From: Oscillospiraceae bacterium
Lineage (GTDB): Bacteria > Bacillota > Clostridia > Oscillospirales > Oscillospiraceae
DNA: 64,000 bases
Direction: 5' to 3'
Assembly: GCA_902802045.1 (NCBI GenBank)
Contig: CADCKQ010000003.1
Span: 124,001-188,000, forward strand
Numbering within the stretch: position 1 is the stretch's first letter; the number at the start of each line of letters is the position of its first letter. The notes under the pieces were generated by a model. That model was not told the origin of the DNA. It did not search any database and worked only from the letters and a program-made list of their open reading frames with translations. The position numbers and the translations under genes were made by a program. Below, one piece after another: positions 7,355 to 16,842 of the stretch.

Positions 7355-8442
7355 TTTCTGTTTTTCTGGTCCTGCCCGAGGTAAATACTCTTCAATTCCT
7401 CTGTGATAGTATCTATGGAATAATCGTCCAAACTGTATTTGGGAGCATAGCAAAAAGTGCGATATTCAAGCGCCCCCTTTGCCCATTCGCTTTCACCGCA
7501 TTCAGGTGAAAGCCGTTTTATTCTGTTTGACACCAGGACTTCCTCCGTTATCCTGTCGGAAACCAGACACGGCAGACCCGCCGCCTGGGCTTCAAGCAGA
7601 GAAACCGGAAACCCTTCGAAGCGTGAAGGAAAGACAAACAGATCCATCATCTGAAGCAACTCCGGGACATCATTGCGTTCACCCGGAAACAAAACATTTT
7701 CAAGACACCCCAAAGTTCTGCAAAGGTCTTCGGTCTTTTCCTTAAGCTCTCCTGCTCCGACAAGGACCAGCCTGGCAGTATTATCTGTTCTGCTTATTTC
7801 AGAAAAGGCTTTAACCAGAAGTTCGTGGTTTTTTACCTCATGGAATCTTCCAACATGTCCGATAACGAAGTTGTTTTCATCGAATCCGAATTTCCGTCGA
7901 TATTCATTGCGTACGCCTGTCTTATACTTTTTCAGATCGATTCCGTTCCGAAGGACCAGCGACCTCTCGCCGAATAATCTGTCCGCTTCTCTTGCCATCT
8001 TATCCGTCAGGCAGATTGTTTTGAATCCGGCTGCTTTTTTATATAACCGCTCAATTACTGCTTCTTTATTTGAATAGATCCTGCTGACATCACTGTGAAT
8101 GGTCTGATACTTTCTAATCGGTAATAAGGCAGAGGCCACGCAGATTTTTTTGACGAACTGCATATGGGCATGAATCACGTCAGGCTTATTCTTCTTGAAA
8201 TATCTCCGCAATTCTCCGATTATTTCTAGCGCGTTTGCCTCGTCAGGCAAACCAAGATAGTCTACTGCAAGCCCGGTTTCTTCCGCATATTTTTCCCATA
8301 ACCTGCCTTTATTTCTGAAAAAGGCAACTGCTCTTACAGAAATATCCGCGTCATCTTTGAGTTTCTCCAAATATGAGATGATTACCTGTTCAGCTCCGCC
8401 TGTAGAAAGTTCTGGAATTACTTCAAGCACTTTTATCGGCAT
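7351..8442 (-). CDS. GT4-type glycosyltransferase
   Basis: The 363-residue GT-B protein has the STGGAEQVI loop near its N-terminus, HAHMQF in the middle, GHVGRFHEVKNH in the donor domain and the nucleotide-sugar E-x7-E motif in RFEGFPVSLLEAQAAGLPCL. The start MPIKVLEV at 8442 lies ten bases after the polymerase gene; a longer frame would overlap that gene. Donor specificity is unknown. The gene is coupled to the deacetylase downstream. Confidence 0.9.
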   Translation of the reverse strand: MPIKVLEVIPELSTGGAEQVIISYLEKLKDDADISVRAVAFFRNKGRLWEKYAEETGLAVDYLGLPDEANALEIIGELRRYFKKNKPDVIHAHMQFVKKICVASALLPIRKYQTIHSDVSRIYSNKEAVIERLYKKAAGFKTICLTDKMAREADRLFGERSLVLRNGIDLKKYKTGVRNEYRRKFGFDENNFVIGHVGRFHEVKNHELLVKAFSEISRTDNTARLVLVGAGELKEKTEDLCRTLGCLENVLFPGERNDVPELLQMMDLFVFPSRFEGFPVSLLEAQAAGLPCLVSDRITEEVLVSNRIKRLSPECGESEWAKGALEYRTFCYAPKYSLDDYSIDTITEELKSIYLGQDQKNRK

Positions 8443-8452
8443 AATCGCGGCC

Positions 8453-9835
8453 TCATTTCCCAATCTCAAGATCTCTATAATCAGCAAGCATTATTCCCGC
8501 TATAAAGAAGAAAGCAAAAGCTCTGATATCAGTCTCCGTAAACAGAAGCACTTCCAATGTCGCGCCGTATCCTATTAGTCCTATGAGCGGTAAAGCAAGT
8601 GTTTTTTCGGCAAGCGATGCTTCCTCTTTTCTGCTGAAAAGAAGAAGCAGTATTTTTCTTATGAGTATGTAAAGGAAAGCAAGTACGATAATAAGCCCAG
8701 GAACACCTGTAAGCATCAGGATGTTCAGAAACATATTGTGATAATGTCCTATCGCCGGGTCAAACTTCGTAACCTCACAAGAGACGTCCATCAATCCGGT
8801 TTGAGCACTGCCTCGCAACAGGATCATAGGGTCTTTTTTCAATACATACGGTATACTTTTCCAAATCTTCACTCTGGGGCTAAGCGTTGAATTCTCACCG
8901 AAGACATCTCTGCTGTCTTCAAAAAGAGTATCGTCTTCAAGTGTCTGCGCTGCAACATTTTTTACAGAAAAAGCGTTTATCGTCTTCAGCGAAACGTCAA
9001 TGCTCTTATATGCCAATGCTGTGACAATAATCAGCGTCATAATAAATACAGCGTTCTGTATTCCTTTCTTTTTAATTCCGGTTTTGTTTTGGATCAGCAG
9101 GAAAACAAGCAAAGCAAAGCATATTGCAAAACACATAAATATTGTCCTGCAGTTGGTGAGCGCCATTGCAAGATAGTTGACTATTGCGGAGATGATTATT
9201 ATCACCTTGATCCACTTGCGACGGACTGCAAATAATCTGTTTATTAAGATAAACAAGCTCAAGAATGCCCAACACGCACTATTGTTTGGATGGGAATCAG
9301 CCAGTCGCAGTCGCAAAACTCCACCTTCATTTTTAAAGGTTACAAGTTCCAATGTGAATCCGATCAGTTTGATCCTGGGCTCAGTCTGTGTCACAGCTGC
9401 ATAGATCCCGACAACACCAGTGAAAGTAATAATTCCGGCGAAAAGCAAAACAAATACGTTAAACAGTTTCTGTCTCTGTTCACGGTTCAGTTGGAAAGCC
9501 AAAGCTATAGAAAAACAGCAGGCATACATTCCGGAGACAAACAATAGATCGCTCTCTTCAAATACATGTCCGCAAATAATACGTGTAATCAGAACCCAAC
9601 AAGAATAAACAGTCAATGCTTTAATTTCCTGACCGTCTCCGAGTCCTCTGGCAGCATAATAGGCTACCGCGGCTGTCACAGATATTACTGAAAAAATATA
9701 CGGAAAAATAATGCTATATACAGACGAATAATAGTATTGTGTCATCTGCAGGACAAACATGAGGAAGAACATCACTGCATGAATACGCGGCCAGCAGTGT
9801 GAGGAGTATTGCATCGTTTTCGGAGTATCATTCAT
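8453..9835 (-). CDS. wzy: O-antigen ligase/polymerase family membrane protein (Wzy-like)
   Basis: The 460-residue protein has about ten to twelve hydrophobic segments and a large extracytoplasmic loop between residues ~290 and ~365. The motif GHYHNMFLNILMLTGVPG close to the C-terminal membrane block is the Wzy_C/O-antigen ligase signature, and HPNNSA occurs earlier. Such proteins join undecaprenyl-linked repeat units, or ligate polymer to an acceptor, on the outer face of the membrane. AAAGGTAA lies before the ATG. It is one of three polymerase-type proteins here; its closest flippase partner by position is at 11049-12518. Confidence 0.85.
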   Translation of the reverse strand: MNDTPKTMQYSSHCWPRIHAVMFFLMFVLQMTQYYYSSVYSIIFPYIFSVISVTAAVAYYAARGLGDGQEIKALTVYSCWVLITRIICGHVFEESDLLFVSGMYACCFSIALAFQLNREQRQKLFNVFVLLFAGIITFTGVVGIYAAVTQTEPRIKLIGFTLELVTFKNEGGVLRLRLADSHPNNSACWAFLSLFILINRLFAVRRKWIKVIIIISAIVNYLAMALTNCRTIFMCFAICFALLVFLLIQNKTGIKKKGIQNAVFIMTLIIVTALAYKSIDVSLKTINAFSVKNVAAQTLEDDTLFEDSRDVFGENSTLSPRVKIWKSIPYVLKKDPMILLRGSAQTGLMDVSCEVTKFDPAIGHYHNMFLNILMLTGVPGLIIVLAFLYILIRKILLLLFSRKEEASLAEKTLALPLIGLIGYGATLEVLLFTETDIRAFAFFFIAGIMLADYRDLEIGK

Positions 9836-9886
9836 TTGTAATTACCTTTATTATTTTGAAAGAATTATCAAATCAAATTAAATCAA

Positions 9887-11062
9887 TTAGATCATCAGTA
9901 TTTTTATTTTTTCCCTAATCATCCACAACCTGTATGCATCGTAATCACCATTTTTTAATGATTCGTACAAAAACCATGTGCTGCCATCAGAGAATTCAGG
10001 TTCATGCCCAAGCTCTGCCCGCATTTCTTTAACGATATCAGCAGATATTACAAATGAGTTGTATAGATCTTTTATTCCTAATCTGCTGCAAGCAAAACAT
10101 CCGAGTTCTTCCATACAGATACCGAAATGGCTCTCGGTCATTGGAATCTGGATATCTTTGCGCTTTCTAATAATTGATCTCAGCAAAAAAAGCTGATCAA
10201 AACGTTTTATCCCTCTGTTCCAAACAACCTTGCTAGCATTGGTTTCGTGATCTCTTTTATAATACAATGCTTCACCAAGATATTCGAATTTTTTGCATAT
10301 ACTGTACGGCAACAATCGCGTTATCATGTCTTCAAACCAAAAACCTTCAGGAAAGCAAATATCATTCCACAAAGACCTGCGGTAGCATCCTCCCCAGATA
10401 TATCCGTTATATTTCACGATATTGCTGCCCAAGCCCCCGGGATAAGAAGCATCTGTCAATTTACTTGTTTCAACAATTCTCCCGTCTGAAATGGTTCTAT
10501 GGCCGCACTTAACAATATCTGCATCCGTCTGTGTAATCCTGTTGATGAGGTGCTCCACATAATGTTTCGAAACAATATCATCATTATCTATAAATCCTAT
10601 ATATTTTCCAGATGCAAGCTCAAGAGCCTTATTTCTCGCTGCCGAAATACCGCGGTTGGACTGTTCAAATACCGCGATATTGCTTATGCCTTTATACCGT
10701 TCAATAATCGCAGCACTCTTATCCGTTGAGCCGTCATTTACGATTACAATTTGATAAGTATGTCCGGTTTTCTGGCCGATAAGAGAATTCAGGCATTCGG
10801 CCAGATACTTTTCATTATTATACACCGGCACCAATAAAGACAACTCGTATTTATTATCAGTCTGCAAATCCAGTTTACGTGTAAACGGGTCTTTATACAA
10901 ATAACCCTTCTTTTCCAATTCAGAACATACCTTTCTGATGTCACATTCTGTAACAGCCTTACCATTAAATACGTGATTATTAATCAAAGAAGAAAAGCCT
11001 TTGTAAACACTATGCAATATCCAGGTTTTACATGTATTCACTATTTTTTTATTCACAGGCAT
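9887..11062 (-). CDS. GT2 family glycosyltransferase
   Basis: The protein (about 391 residues) has the GT-A core: YELSLLVPVYNNEKYLAECL, VNDGSTDKS, SNRGISAARN and the DxD-type FIDNDDI, followed by ED in FWFEDMITR. An N-terminal extension of about 70 residues precedes the catalytic domain. Two adjacent starts are possible, GTG 11065 and ATG 11062; both overlap the end of the flippase gene and the AAGGG nearby is very close, so the exact start is uncertain. Sugar specificity is unknown. Confidence 0.86.
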   Translation of the reverse strand: MPVNKKIVNTCKTWILHSVYKGFSSLINNHVFNGKAVTECDIRKVCSELEKKGYLYKDPFTRKLDLQTDNKYELSLLVPVYNNEKYLAECLNSLIGQKTGHTYQIVIVNDGSTDKSAAIIERYKGISNIAVFEQSNRGISAARNKALELASGKYIGFIDNDDIVSKHYVEHLINRITQTDADIVKCGHRTISDGRIVETSKLTDASYPGGLGSNIVKYNGYIWGGCYRRSLWNDICFPEGFWFEDMITRLLPYSICKKFEYLGEALYYKRDHETNASKVVWNRGIKRFDQLFLLRSIIRKRKDIQIPMTESHFGICMEELGCFACSRLGIKDLYNSFVISADIVKEMRAELGHEPEFSDGSTWFLYESLKNGDYDAYRLWMIREKIKILMI

Positions 11063-12518
11063 CACCCTTTTGTATTCTCATCTTGATTATTCCAAGCAAT
11101 TCAAAAATCATTGAATCCTTTAATAGCATGAGAACAACACCATATATTATTATTCCGGAAATAACCTGAATAATAACAGTAAAAATCCCGCTTGCATCAA
11201 TAACATTGCCTATCATTGCAACTGAAATACACATTATTGTTCCGGCAGCAAGCCTCTTGTATGAAAGCTTAATAAGCGTGGATATGGTGAGATATTTATT
11301 GCAGTTTTTGACATGGAGAATTGCAACAACCAGTTCCGCCGCTATGGAGGCAACAACAGCTCCTACCGATTTCCATACGGGAATCAGCAGAAGATTCAAG
11401 CACAAATTAATACAAGACCCGATAATTATATATTTGGTTGTGTCTTTTATTCTGCCACAAGGTACATAGTACTGATTACTCAGACATGTACTATTAGCCA
11501 TAATTATTAATATTGGACCCATAAGATAAAGCAGTGTAATAACTGGTGTATATCCTTCGCCAAAGAAAACCGGAACAAACCTTTTAGCCACTCCTGCAAT
11601 ACCAAAAACGCACCCATAACACATCAGGATAATATAATCCATTGAATGTGAGATATGTTCGCGGATTTGTTCATGCTCATTCTTTGCATACAAATATGAT
11701 ATTCTTGCTCCCAATACTGTATTAACTGAAGAGAAGATCAAATACTTTGAGAGATTTACTATTTTAGTTGCCTGTTCGTAGTATCCATTCTGATATGCAT
11801 CACGAGTTATAAGTCCCAATAATGTTTTATCAAGATATGAGTATACTGCGGAAGCGACACCAGGAATAAAATAAACCAGTGTTTCATGTAAATGATGACC
11901 GAATTTAAATAAACGCCAATCGGTCTTTACCAGAAATCGTGGAAGGAATATCCACATTGATATAGAAGCAATTGCCTGAGATGATGAATTCAGCCAAAAA
12001 TACACTATAAGATCAGTCTTTGTTCTGACGAAAAGAAACAGACATATTATGCTAATTATTTTTACCGCAGCACTGACTGAAATTGTATATTTCAGCATCT
12101 CTTTCCCAGTATAAAACCATGAGATATCGAACATAGATGATATCAGTATCGGACTGAGCGCTATAAAAAAAGGTGAAAACTCTTTTAATCTTAACGATAA
12201 TACTATCCAAGCTATAAGACTGACCGATGATGTTGCAACTGTCAACAATTCAATTTCCCAAAAAAGCTTGCTTGATACCGTCTTATCTTCACGGTTTACA
12301 GCTATCTCCCTTGCTCCATAAGAGGCCGTTCCCAGCACAGCAAACAAATTGAAATAAGTAATAACTGAATCGCTGTAGCTGAACAATCCAACACCATCCG
12401 CACCAAGCGTCCTCGAGATATACGGTGCGGTTATAAGCGGTGTCAGTAATGACAGCACATCATATAATGTCCTATATACTACATTTTTTTTAATACTCGG
12501 CTGATTATAGTCTCTCAA
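11049..12518 (-). CDS. wzx: Wzx-type polysaccharide flippase
   Basis: The 489-residue protein has about 12-14 transmembrane segments and the N-terminal pattern VVYRTLYDVLSLLTPLITAPYISRTLGADGVGLFSY typical of the polysaccharide transporter branch of the MOP superfamily. It should flip undecaprenyl-pyrophosphate-linked repeat units across the membrane. The start at 12518 is a TTG and the best ribosome site (AAAGG) is about 12 bases away, so the start is less secure than the frame. It is one of three flippases in the window, with the nearby polymerase at 8453 as a plausible partner. Confidence 0.9.
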   Translation of the reverse strand: MRDYNQPSIKKNVVYRTLYDVLSLLTPLITAPYISRTLGADGVGLFSYSDSVITYFNLFAVLGTASYGAREIAVNREDKTVSSKLFWEIELLTVATSSVSLIAWIVLSLRLKEFSPFFIALSPILISSMFDISWFYTGKEMLKYTISVSAAVKIISIICLFLFVRTKTDLIVYFWLNSSSQAIASISMWIFLPRFLVKTDWRLFKFGHHLHETLVYFIPGVASAVYSYLDKTLLGLITRDAYQNGYYEQATKIVNLSKYLIFSSVNTVLGARISYLYAKNEHEQIREHISHSMDYIILMCYGCVFGIAGVAKRFVPVFFGEGYTPVITLLYLMGPILIIMANSTCLSNQYYVPCGRIKDTTKYIIIGSCINLCLNLLLIPVWKSVGAVVASIAAELVVAILHVKNCNKYLTISTLIKLSYKRLAAGTIMCISVAMIGNVIDASGIFTVIIQVISGIIIYGVVLMLLKDSMIFELLGIIKMRIQKGDACE

Positions 12519-12635
12519 TATTTATTGTTACCTTTGCTAATATCCTAAAAGAGTCGCATATTTATGATTTGATCGTATACCGTGCAGTTTAAGTGTCTTT
12601 ACTTTTATATTTTTATAGTAAAATTTCCAATGCTT

Positions 12636-13613
12636 TTATATCTTCATTTTATTTTTCTTATACCCAAAAGAGAGAAAAAACGCAGGAATCTTAAATATTA
12701 TATAAAGCAGCTTGTCTTTTTTTAGCTTCAAGCTACTATTGCTGTTTGTCCCGCACTTTTTCAATGCGCTTTCAAGAACGGCATAACTGGCAACATCAAT
12801 AAACCTTTCTTTAATTCCTGATATATAAAAATTATTATTATTGAGCTTAAATGCCGTATTCCAATTCAAATTTTTAACAGCCTGAACAGTTTTCTTTGCA
12901 GCTCTTGTATAGCCTTCTCCTTCTGTATGATAAATAAACAATATATCATTAATAAACCACTCTTTATAATGCGGCTCCAATTTTTTCCACATTATACTTT
13001 CACTGACAAGCGTTATTCCTTCTGGTTCAGGAAAGAGATTTTCTTTCAAACATTTTGCAGTATTGATATCTCGGTGTTCCCCTCCCGTGGCATCACATAC
13101 TCTCATTCCCTGCGGCCAAGGCAACTCATTGATGTTTTCCGGAAATGATTTACCTGATTGAACTCCATTCTGATCACAGCATAAAGCTACCACTCCTCTG
13201 TATTCCGATCTTTTGGAACTTGGAATGGAATCCCAAGCTTTCAAAAAAGATTCAACTGTATAAGGAAACATCTCATCATCATCATCTAGAAAACAGATTA
13301 AATCTCCTCTGGCCTCCCTGACTCCAGCATTCCTTGCAGTATGTACCCCCCCATTAGGTTTCTTTATATACATTACAGGAAAATCTGCTTCGCTCATAAA
13401 TGCTTCAACAATATCGTCTGAGTCTTCAGTTGATCCGTCATCTACCAAAATATATTCAAAATCTTTGAATGTTTGCCGGGCAACTGAATTTATGGCTCTT
13501 CTTATTGTATTCCTTCGATTATATAATGTCGTTATTACAGTAATCAATGGTGTATGTTCATTCCATTTTCCGTTAACTGCTTTCTTAAACTTACCCTCTA
13601 AAATATACTCCAT
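12636..13613 (-). CDS. GT2 family glycosyltransferase
   Basis: The roughly 325-residue GT-A protein contains PLITVITTLYNRRNTI, LVDDGSTEDS, NGGVHTARNAG and ICFLDDDDEMF (metal-binding acidic cluster). The C-terminal third is Asn/Lys-rich and AT-rich. Two adjacent ATGs (13616, 13613) are possible; AGAGG sits two bases before the first and five before the second, so the second is slightly preferred. It is flanked by AT-rich gaps of 117 and about 180 bases, the widest in this part of the locus. Confidence 0.87.
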   Translation of the reverse strand: MEYILEGKFKKAVNGKWNEHTPLITVITTLYNRRNTIRRAINSVARQTFKDFEYILVDDGSTEDSDDIVEAFMSEADFPVMYIKKPNGGVHTARNAGVREARGDLICFLDDDDEMFPYTVESFLKAWDSIPSSKRSEYRGVVALCCDQNGVQSGKSFPENINELPWPQGMRVCDATGGEHRDINTAKCLKENLFPEPEGITLVSESIMWKKLEPHYKEWFINDILFIYHTEGEGYTRAAKKTVQAVKNLNWNTAFKLNNNNFYISGIKERFIDVASYAVLESALKKCGTNSNSSLKLKKDKLLYIIFKIPAFFLSFGYKKNKMKI

Positions 13614-13648
13614 CATAACCTCTCTCTTCCTATATTTAAGAATAGTTC

Positions 13649-13671
13649 AAGGGTATAATCCTCTTACCCTT
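13649..13671. other. Hairpin in the leader of the GT2 gene
   Basis: AAGGGTA (13649-13655) pairs with TACCCTT (13665-13671) around a nine-base loop, in the gap before the minus-strand GT2 gene at 12636-13613. No T run follows on either strand, so it is not a standard terminator; the role is unknown. Confidence 0.35.
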
Positions 13672-13797
13672 TAAGTAGCGTATATAAGCTTAATAATCTA
13701 TCTATACTACATATAACACATCAAGAATCATGGAAATGTTTTTTCAGCGATCATTATTTCAGTCAGCAAATTATAGACTAACACCATGTTTATTGCC

Positions 13798-14874
13798 TTA
13801 TCCCCGACCTATAACAGAGACCCATTGATCCAGTATCTTTTCCTGTGAAAATGTTTCAGCTTTCTCAGTAGCGTTTCTGCCCATCTGCTCAGCAAACTCC
13901 GGATCATCTATATATTTTCTCATTGCTTCCGCCAATTTACCGACATCGCCTGCCGGCACAAGCAGACCGTTTTTCCCGTTTTCTATAAGCAACGCGGCTC
14001 CCCCGGGACTGCAATCGGTAGAAATACACGGCAGGCCCAAAGACATAGCTTCAGCCAACGCGTTCGGTATTCCCTCGTAATCCGAGGTCATAACAAACAT
14101 GGCGGCATTTTCTATCGCGCGTGGAATATCCGAGCTTACACCCTTTAATCTTATCTTTCCATTCCCGGCTGTCAGGTTCCTGATCTTCTCTTCATCTTCA
14201 CCTCCGCCGTATATTTCCAGAATATAATCAGGAAATTCAGAACTGAACTTATTGAAAGCCTCGATCAAAAGGTCCTGCCGTTTTTGCCTTATTTCAAGCC
14301 TGCCAACAGATACGATCCTTTTTTCTGTTGATCCCGGTGTCCTGGAACAGGTTCTTTTAACAGGCATAACCGGATTGGGTATAACCGTGCTTTTTCTCCG
14401 GATCTTTTCCGGATAGAATCGTTTTGCTTTTTCGGTTTGAAAAACATAAAAATCAGCTTTTCCGAAAAGATAATCGTTCAGCCGGGAAATCAGCTTGCCG
14501 TGAGAATAATCTTCGCTGTGATACGGATCTCCGCGCTGGGAGAGGAGAACTTTAGTTCCTGTGCCTTTACATGCAGGTATCAGTCTTACCTGAGACGGAA
14601 GAAGAAAAGCTATAGCAAGGTCGAATTTCTCTCTGCGGATATACTTTCTTAAAAATGCAACTGTTCTTATATATTCTTTTATGCTCCCGCCTTCGGACTC
14701 AAGTTCAAAATGTTCCCTTTTTACGGAATCCGAAAGCCTGCGTGAATCATTGCCGTCCCTGTATGTAAGAAAAGTCACGTCCATTCCCGCGTCTGCAAGA
14801 GAGTCTGCAAGAAACGCGAGCATCTTCTCCGCTCCTCCATATCCGAGGTCTGCATTTAAGATCAGTATTTTCAT
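13798..14874 (-). CDS. GT4-type glycosyltransferase
   Basis: The 358-residue GT-B protein starts MKILILNADLGYGGAEKMLAF, has IVSVGRLEIRQKRQD in the donor domain and the E-x7-E motif in DYEGIPNALAEAMSLGLPCI followed by GLLVP. This resembles the amylovoran/GalNAc-transferring GT4 group, but specificity cannot be assigned. The start at 14874 is five bases after the preceding GT2 stop; a longer frame would overlap that gene by over 120 bases. Confidence 0.9.
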   Translation of the reverse strand: MKILILNADLGYGGAEKMLAFLADSLADAGMDVTFLTYRDGNDSRRLSDSVKREHFELESEGGSIKEYIRTVAFLRKYIRREKFDLAIAFLLPSQVRLIPACKGTGTKVLLSQRGDPYHSEDYSHGKLISRLNDYLFGKADFYVFQTEKAKRFYPEKIRRKSTVIPNPVMPVKRTCSRTPGSTEKRIVSVGRLEIRQKRQDLLIEAFNKFSSEFPDYILEIYGGGEDEEKIRNLTAGNGKIRLKGVSSDIPRAIENAAMFVMTSDYEGIPNALAEAMSLGLPCISTDCSPGGAALLIENGKNGLLVPAGDVGKLAEAMRKYIDDPEFAEQMGRNATEKAETFSQEKILDQWVSVIGRG

Positions 14875-14879
14875 CGCAA

Positions 14880-15869
14880 TCAGCTTTTCCTGAGTCTGAG
14901 ATATGCATTCATCAGCCAACATGTACATTCCAAACCGAAAACATCGTACGAAAGCTTTGACAGACGGCTTTTCAAAGTGTACCTGTATTTCTGCAGCCAT
15001 GCCAATTCTTTCAGAGCCTTCTTCATTTCTTTCTTCCGCTCAGGCTCGACTGTGCCGTAAAGAGAAACAAGAATCGGGAATTCATAAGCCATAAAACTCA
15101 GAATCATTCTCTCCTTTGGAGAATACTCTTCTCTGACTCCGCAAAAGCCGATCCAGCGCTTCATTATTTTCAATGTATCCCATGCACATTTTGGGTCTTT
15201 GCTTTTGGATGCCGAGTTTTCAGCTCCGACTCTATAGAGATAAACCGGCCTTAAATCCGCGGAAAATGATCGGGCATTTGCGAGAACCTTTGTCATCCAG
15301 TCCACATCTTCATACAAAAGTCCGGGTTCAAAAAACAAAGCGTTATTTATGACAAATGATCTCAAAAACGCTTTCGCGCACGGGCTGTCGGGGAATTTGG
15401 GGCGAGAAGAGAGATAGTCGTACACTTCATCCGGGTCTTTCCCAAAGATATCTTTTTTTTCTATTTTATCGCCCATGGAGACTGTCTTCCCGTCAGAAAA
15501 GAGCTTTAAGAGATCAAAAAATATTACCTCTGCCCTGCTTTCGGTTATTTCATCTTTTATCAGATCAAGTGCGCCGTCAGTCAGCATATCGTCAGAATCC
15601 ACGAACAGGATATACTCCCCTTTTGCCTTATTGATCCCTGTGTTTCTGGCTGCGGCTGCTCCCGAATTATTCTGGTGGATCACCGATATGTTTTTATTCT
15701 TTGCTGCATATTCATCGCAGGCTTTTCCGCTTCCGTCAGTGGAGCCGTCGTCGACGAGGATCATCTCCCAGTCTTTAAACCCCTGAGACGTAATACTGTC
15801 TATACAGGATGAAAAATATTTCCCCGGATTGTATACGGGAATAATAATCGAAATCAAAGGTTCAGTCAT
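14880..15869 (-). CDS. GT2 family glycosyltransferase
   Basis: The 329-residue GT-A protein begins MTEPLISIIIPVYNPGKYF and has LVDDGSTDGS, NSGAAAARN and ILFVDSDDM, then LLYEDVDWM as the likely catalytic acid region. Its start overlaps the upstream deacetylase by eight bases. Sugar and acceptor are unknown. Confidence 0.9.
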   Translation of the reverse strand: MTEPLISIIIPVYNPGKYFSSCIDSITSQGFKDWEMILVDDGSTDGSGKACDEYAAKNKNISVIHQNNSGAAAARNTGINKAKGEYILFVDSDDMLTDGALDLIKDEITESRAEVIFFDLLKLFSDGKTVSMGDKIEKKDIFGKDPDEVYDYLSSRPKFPDSPCAKAFLRSFVINNALFFEPGLLYEDVDWMTKVLANARSFSADLRPVYLYRVGAENSASKSKDPKCAWDTLKIMKRWIGFCGVREEYSPKERMILSFMAYEFPILVSLYGTVEPERKKEMKKALKELAWLQKYRYTLKSRLSKLSYDVFGLECTCWLMNAYLRLRKS

Positions 15870-16842
15870 TTTTGTTAAGGCAGAGGTCTGCAACTTCTCC
15901 GATATTTTTAGACTCAAAGCCGTATTTTTGATTCAGGAACTCATAATGCTCCAGAATCTCTTTCAGATTTGCAAGGTTTTTATCCGTGTTCAGGCCGAAA
16001 TCGTGGGGATGCCACCAGAGGTGAAACAGTCTCCCGTTCTCGGCGGCATAAGTCATTTGCTTTTTAATTCTGTTAAGCCTTAATCCTTCCAAAAACGCGC
16101 GTGGCTTCGAATACGGCCTCATATATCTGCTTGCCGTTACATTTACGATCCCGTCTTCGTTTAATTCCCGAATATCTTTGCAGTGATATCCCGAAAGGTT
16201 TATATAAGCATCAAGGAGCCTGACAGCGCGTCTTATAATATTCCGGCTGTCTTCAAATCCGGAAGGCTGATAAAGAATCCCCTCTTCATTCCCCCGATAT
16301 GCCGTAATGCCGTTTTCCTTAAGCACTCCCGCGTAATCCGGGTTCCCCTGGTTTCGCGGAAATAAAATGCTCTTTATTCCGGTATCCCCGTTTTCTGCTG
16401 CAATCGCGAGAGCCGTCCTCAGATCTTCCTCAAACTGCTCTATAGTCTGCCCTTTCTCCACACAGTAGAAGTGGGAATAGGTGTGGGTCGCTATCTCCTG
16501 ATACGGAGCATTCCTTATAAGCTGAATAAGTTCAGGTGCAAAGAAATACCTGTTTTCTTCAGGCTTTATACCGTCGAGATAGCTGTATGCCGAGTATTTC
16601 GGGTTTTTATATGTGGGCAGCTTTTCCGGGATCGTCTTTTTTGCCTCTTCGATGCCGCTTTTGTATATGAAACCGACGACGCCCCATGTGGCATGGACCC
16701 CATACTGTGTGAACAATTCCAATATCCGGGGAATTGCTTTTTTCCCGCCCAGGACATTGTCCCCGTATCCGTTTATATCGCTGCAGTCCAGATAACCCCA
16801 CATCATCTCAAAATCCAGCGAAATGGTCATTATTCCGTTCAT
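15862..16842 (-). CDS. Polysaccharide deacetylase family protein
   Basis: The 326-residue protein has TISLDFEMMWGY near the N-terminus (first acidic motif), YGVHATWGVVGF, EIATHTYSHFYC (the H-x3-H metal motif) and FPRNQGNPDY, then LWWHPHDFG near the C-terminus. This is a NodB-fold deacetylase of the kind found in surface polysaccharide loci. No signal peptide is visible. The ATG at 16842 overlaps the upstream stop (ATGA). It could N-deacetylate a HexNAc in the lipid-linked repeat unit; the substrate is not determinable. Confidence 0.85.
   Translation of the reverse strand: MNGIMTISLDFEMMWGYLDCSDINGYGDNVLGGKKAIPRILELFTQYGVHATWGVVGFIYKSGIEEAKKTIPEKLPTYKNPKYSAYSYLDGIKPEENRYFFAPELIQLIRNAPYQEIATHTYSHFYCVEKGQTIEQFEEDLRTALAIAAENGDTGIKSILFPRNQGNPDYAGVLKENGITAYRGNEEGILYQPSGFEDSRNIIRRAVRLLDAYINLSGYHCKDIRELNEDGIVNVTASRYMRPYSKPRAFLEGLRLNRIKKQMTYAAENGRLFHLWWHPHDFGLNTDKNLANLKEILEHYEFLNQKYGFESKNIGEVADLCLNKND

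Noticed and set aside
12519..12635. A possible promoter in the AT-rich gap before the flippase
   Set aside because: TTGGAA and TATAAA are present but the spacing is 15 bases or less, and AT-rich gaps yield such matches by chance.
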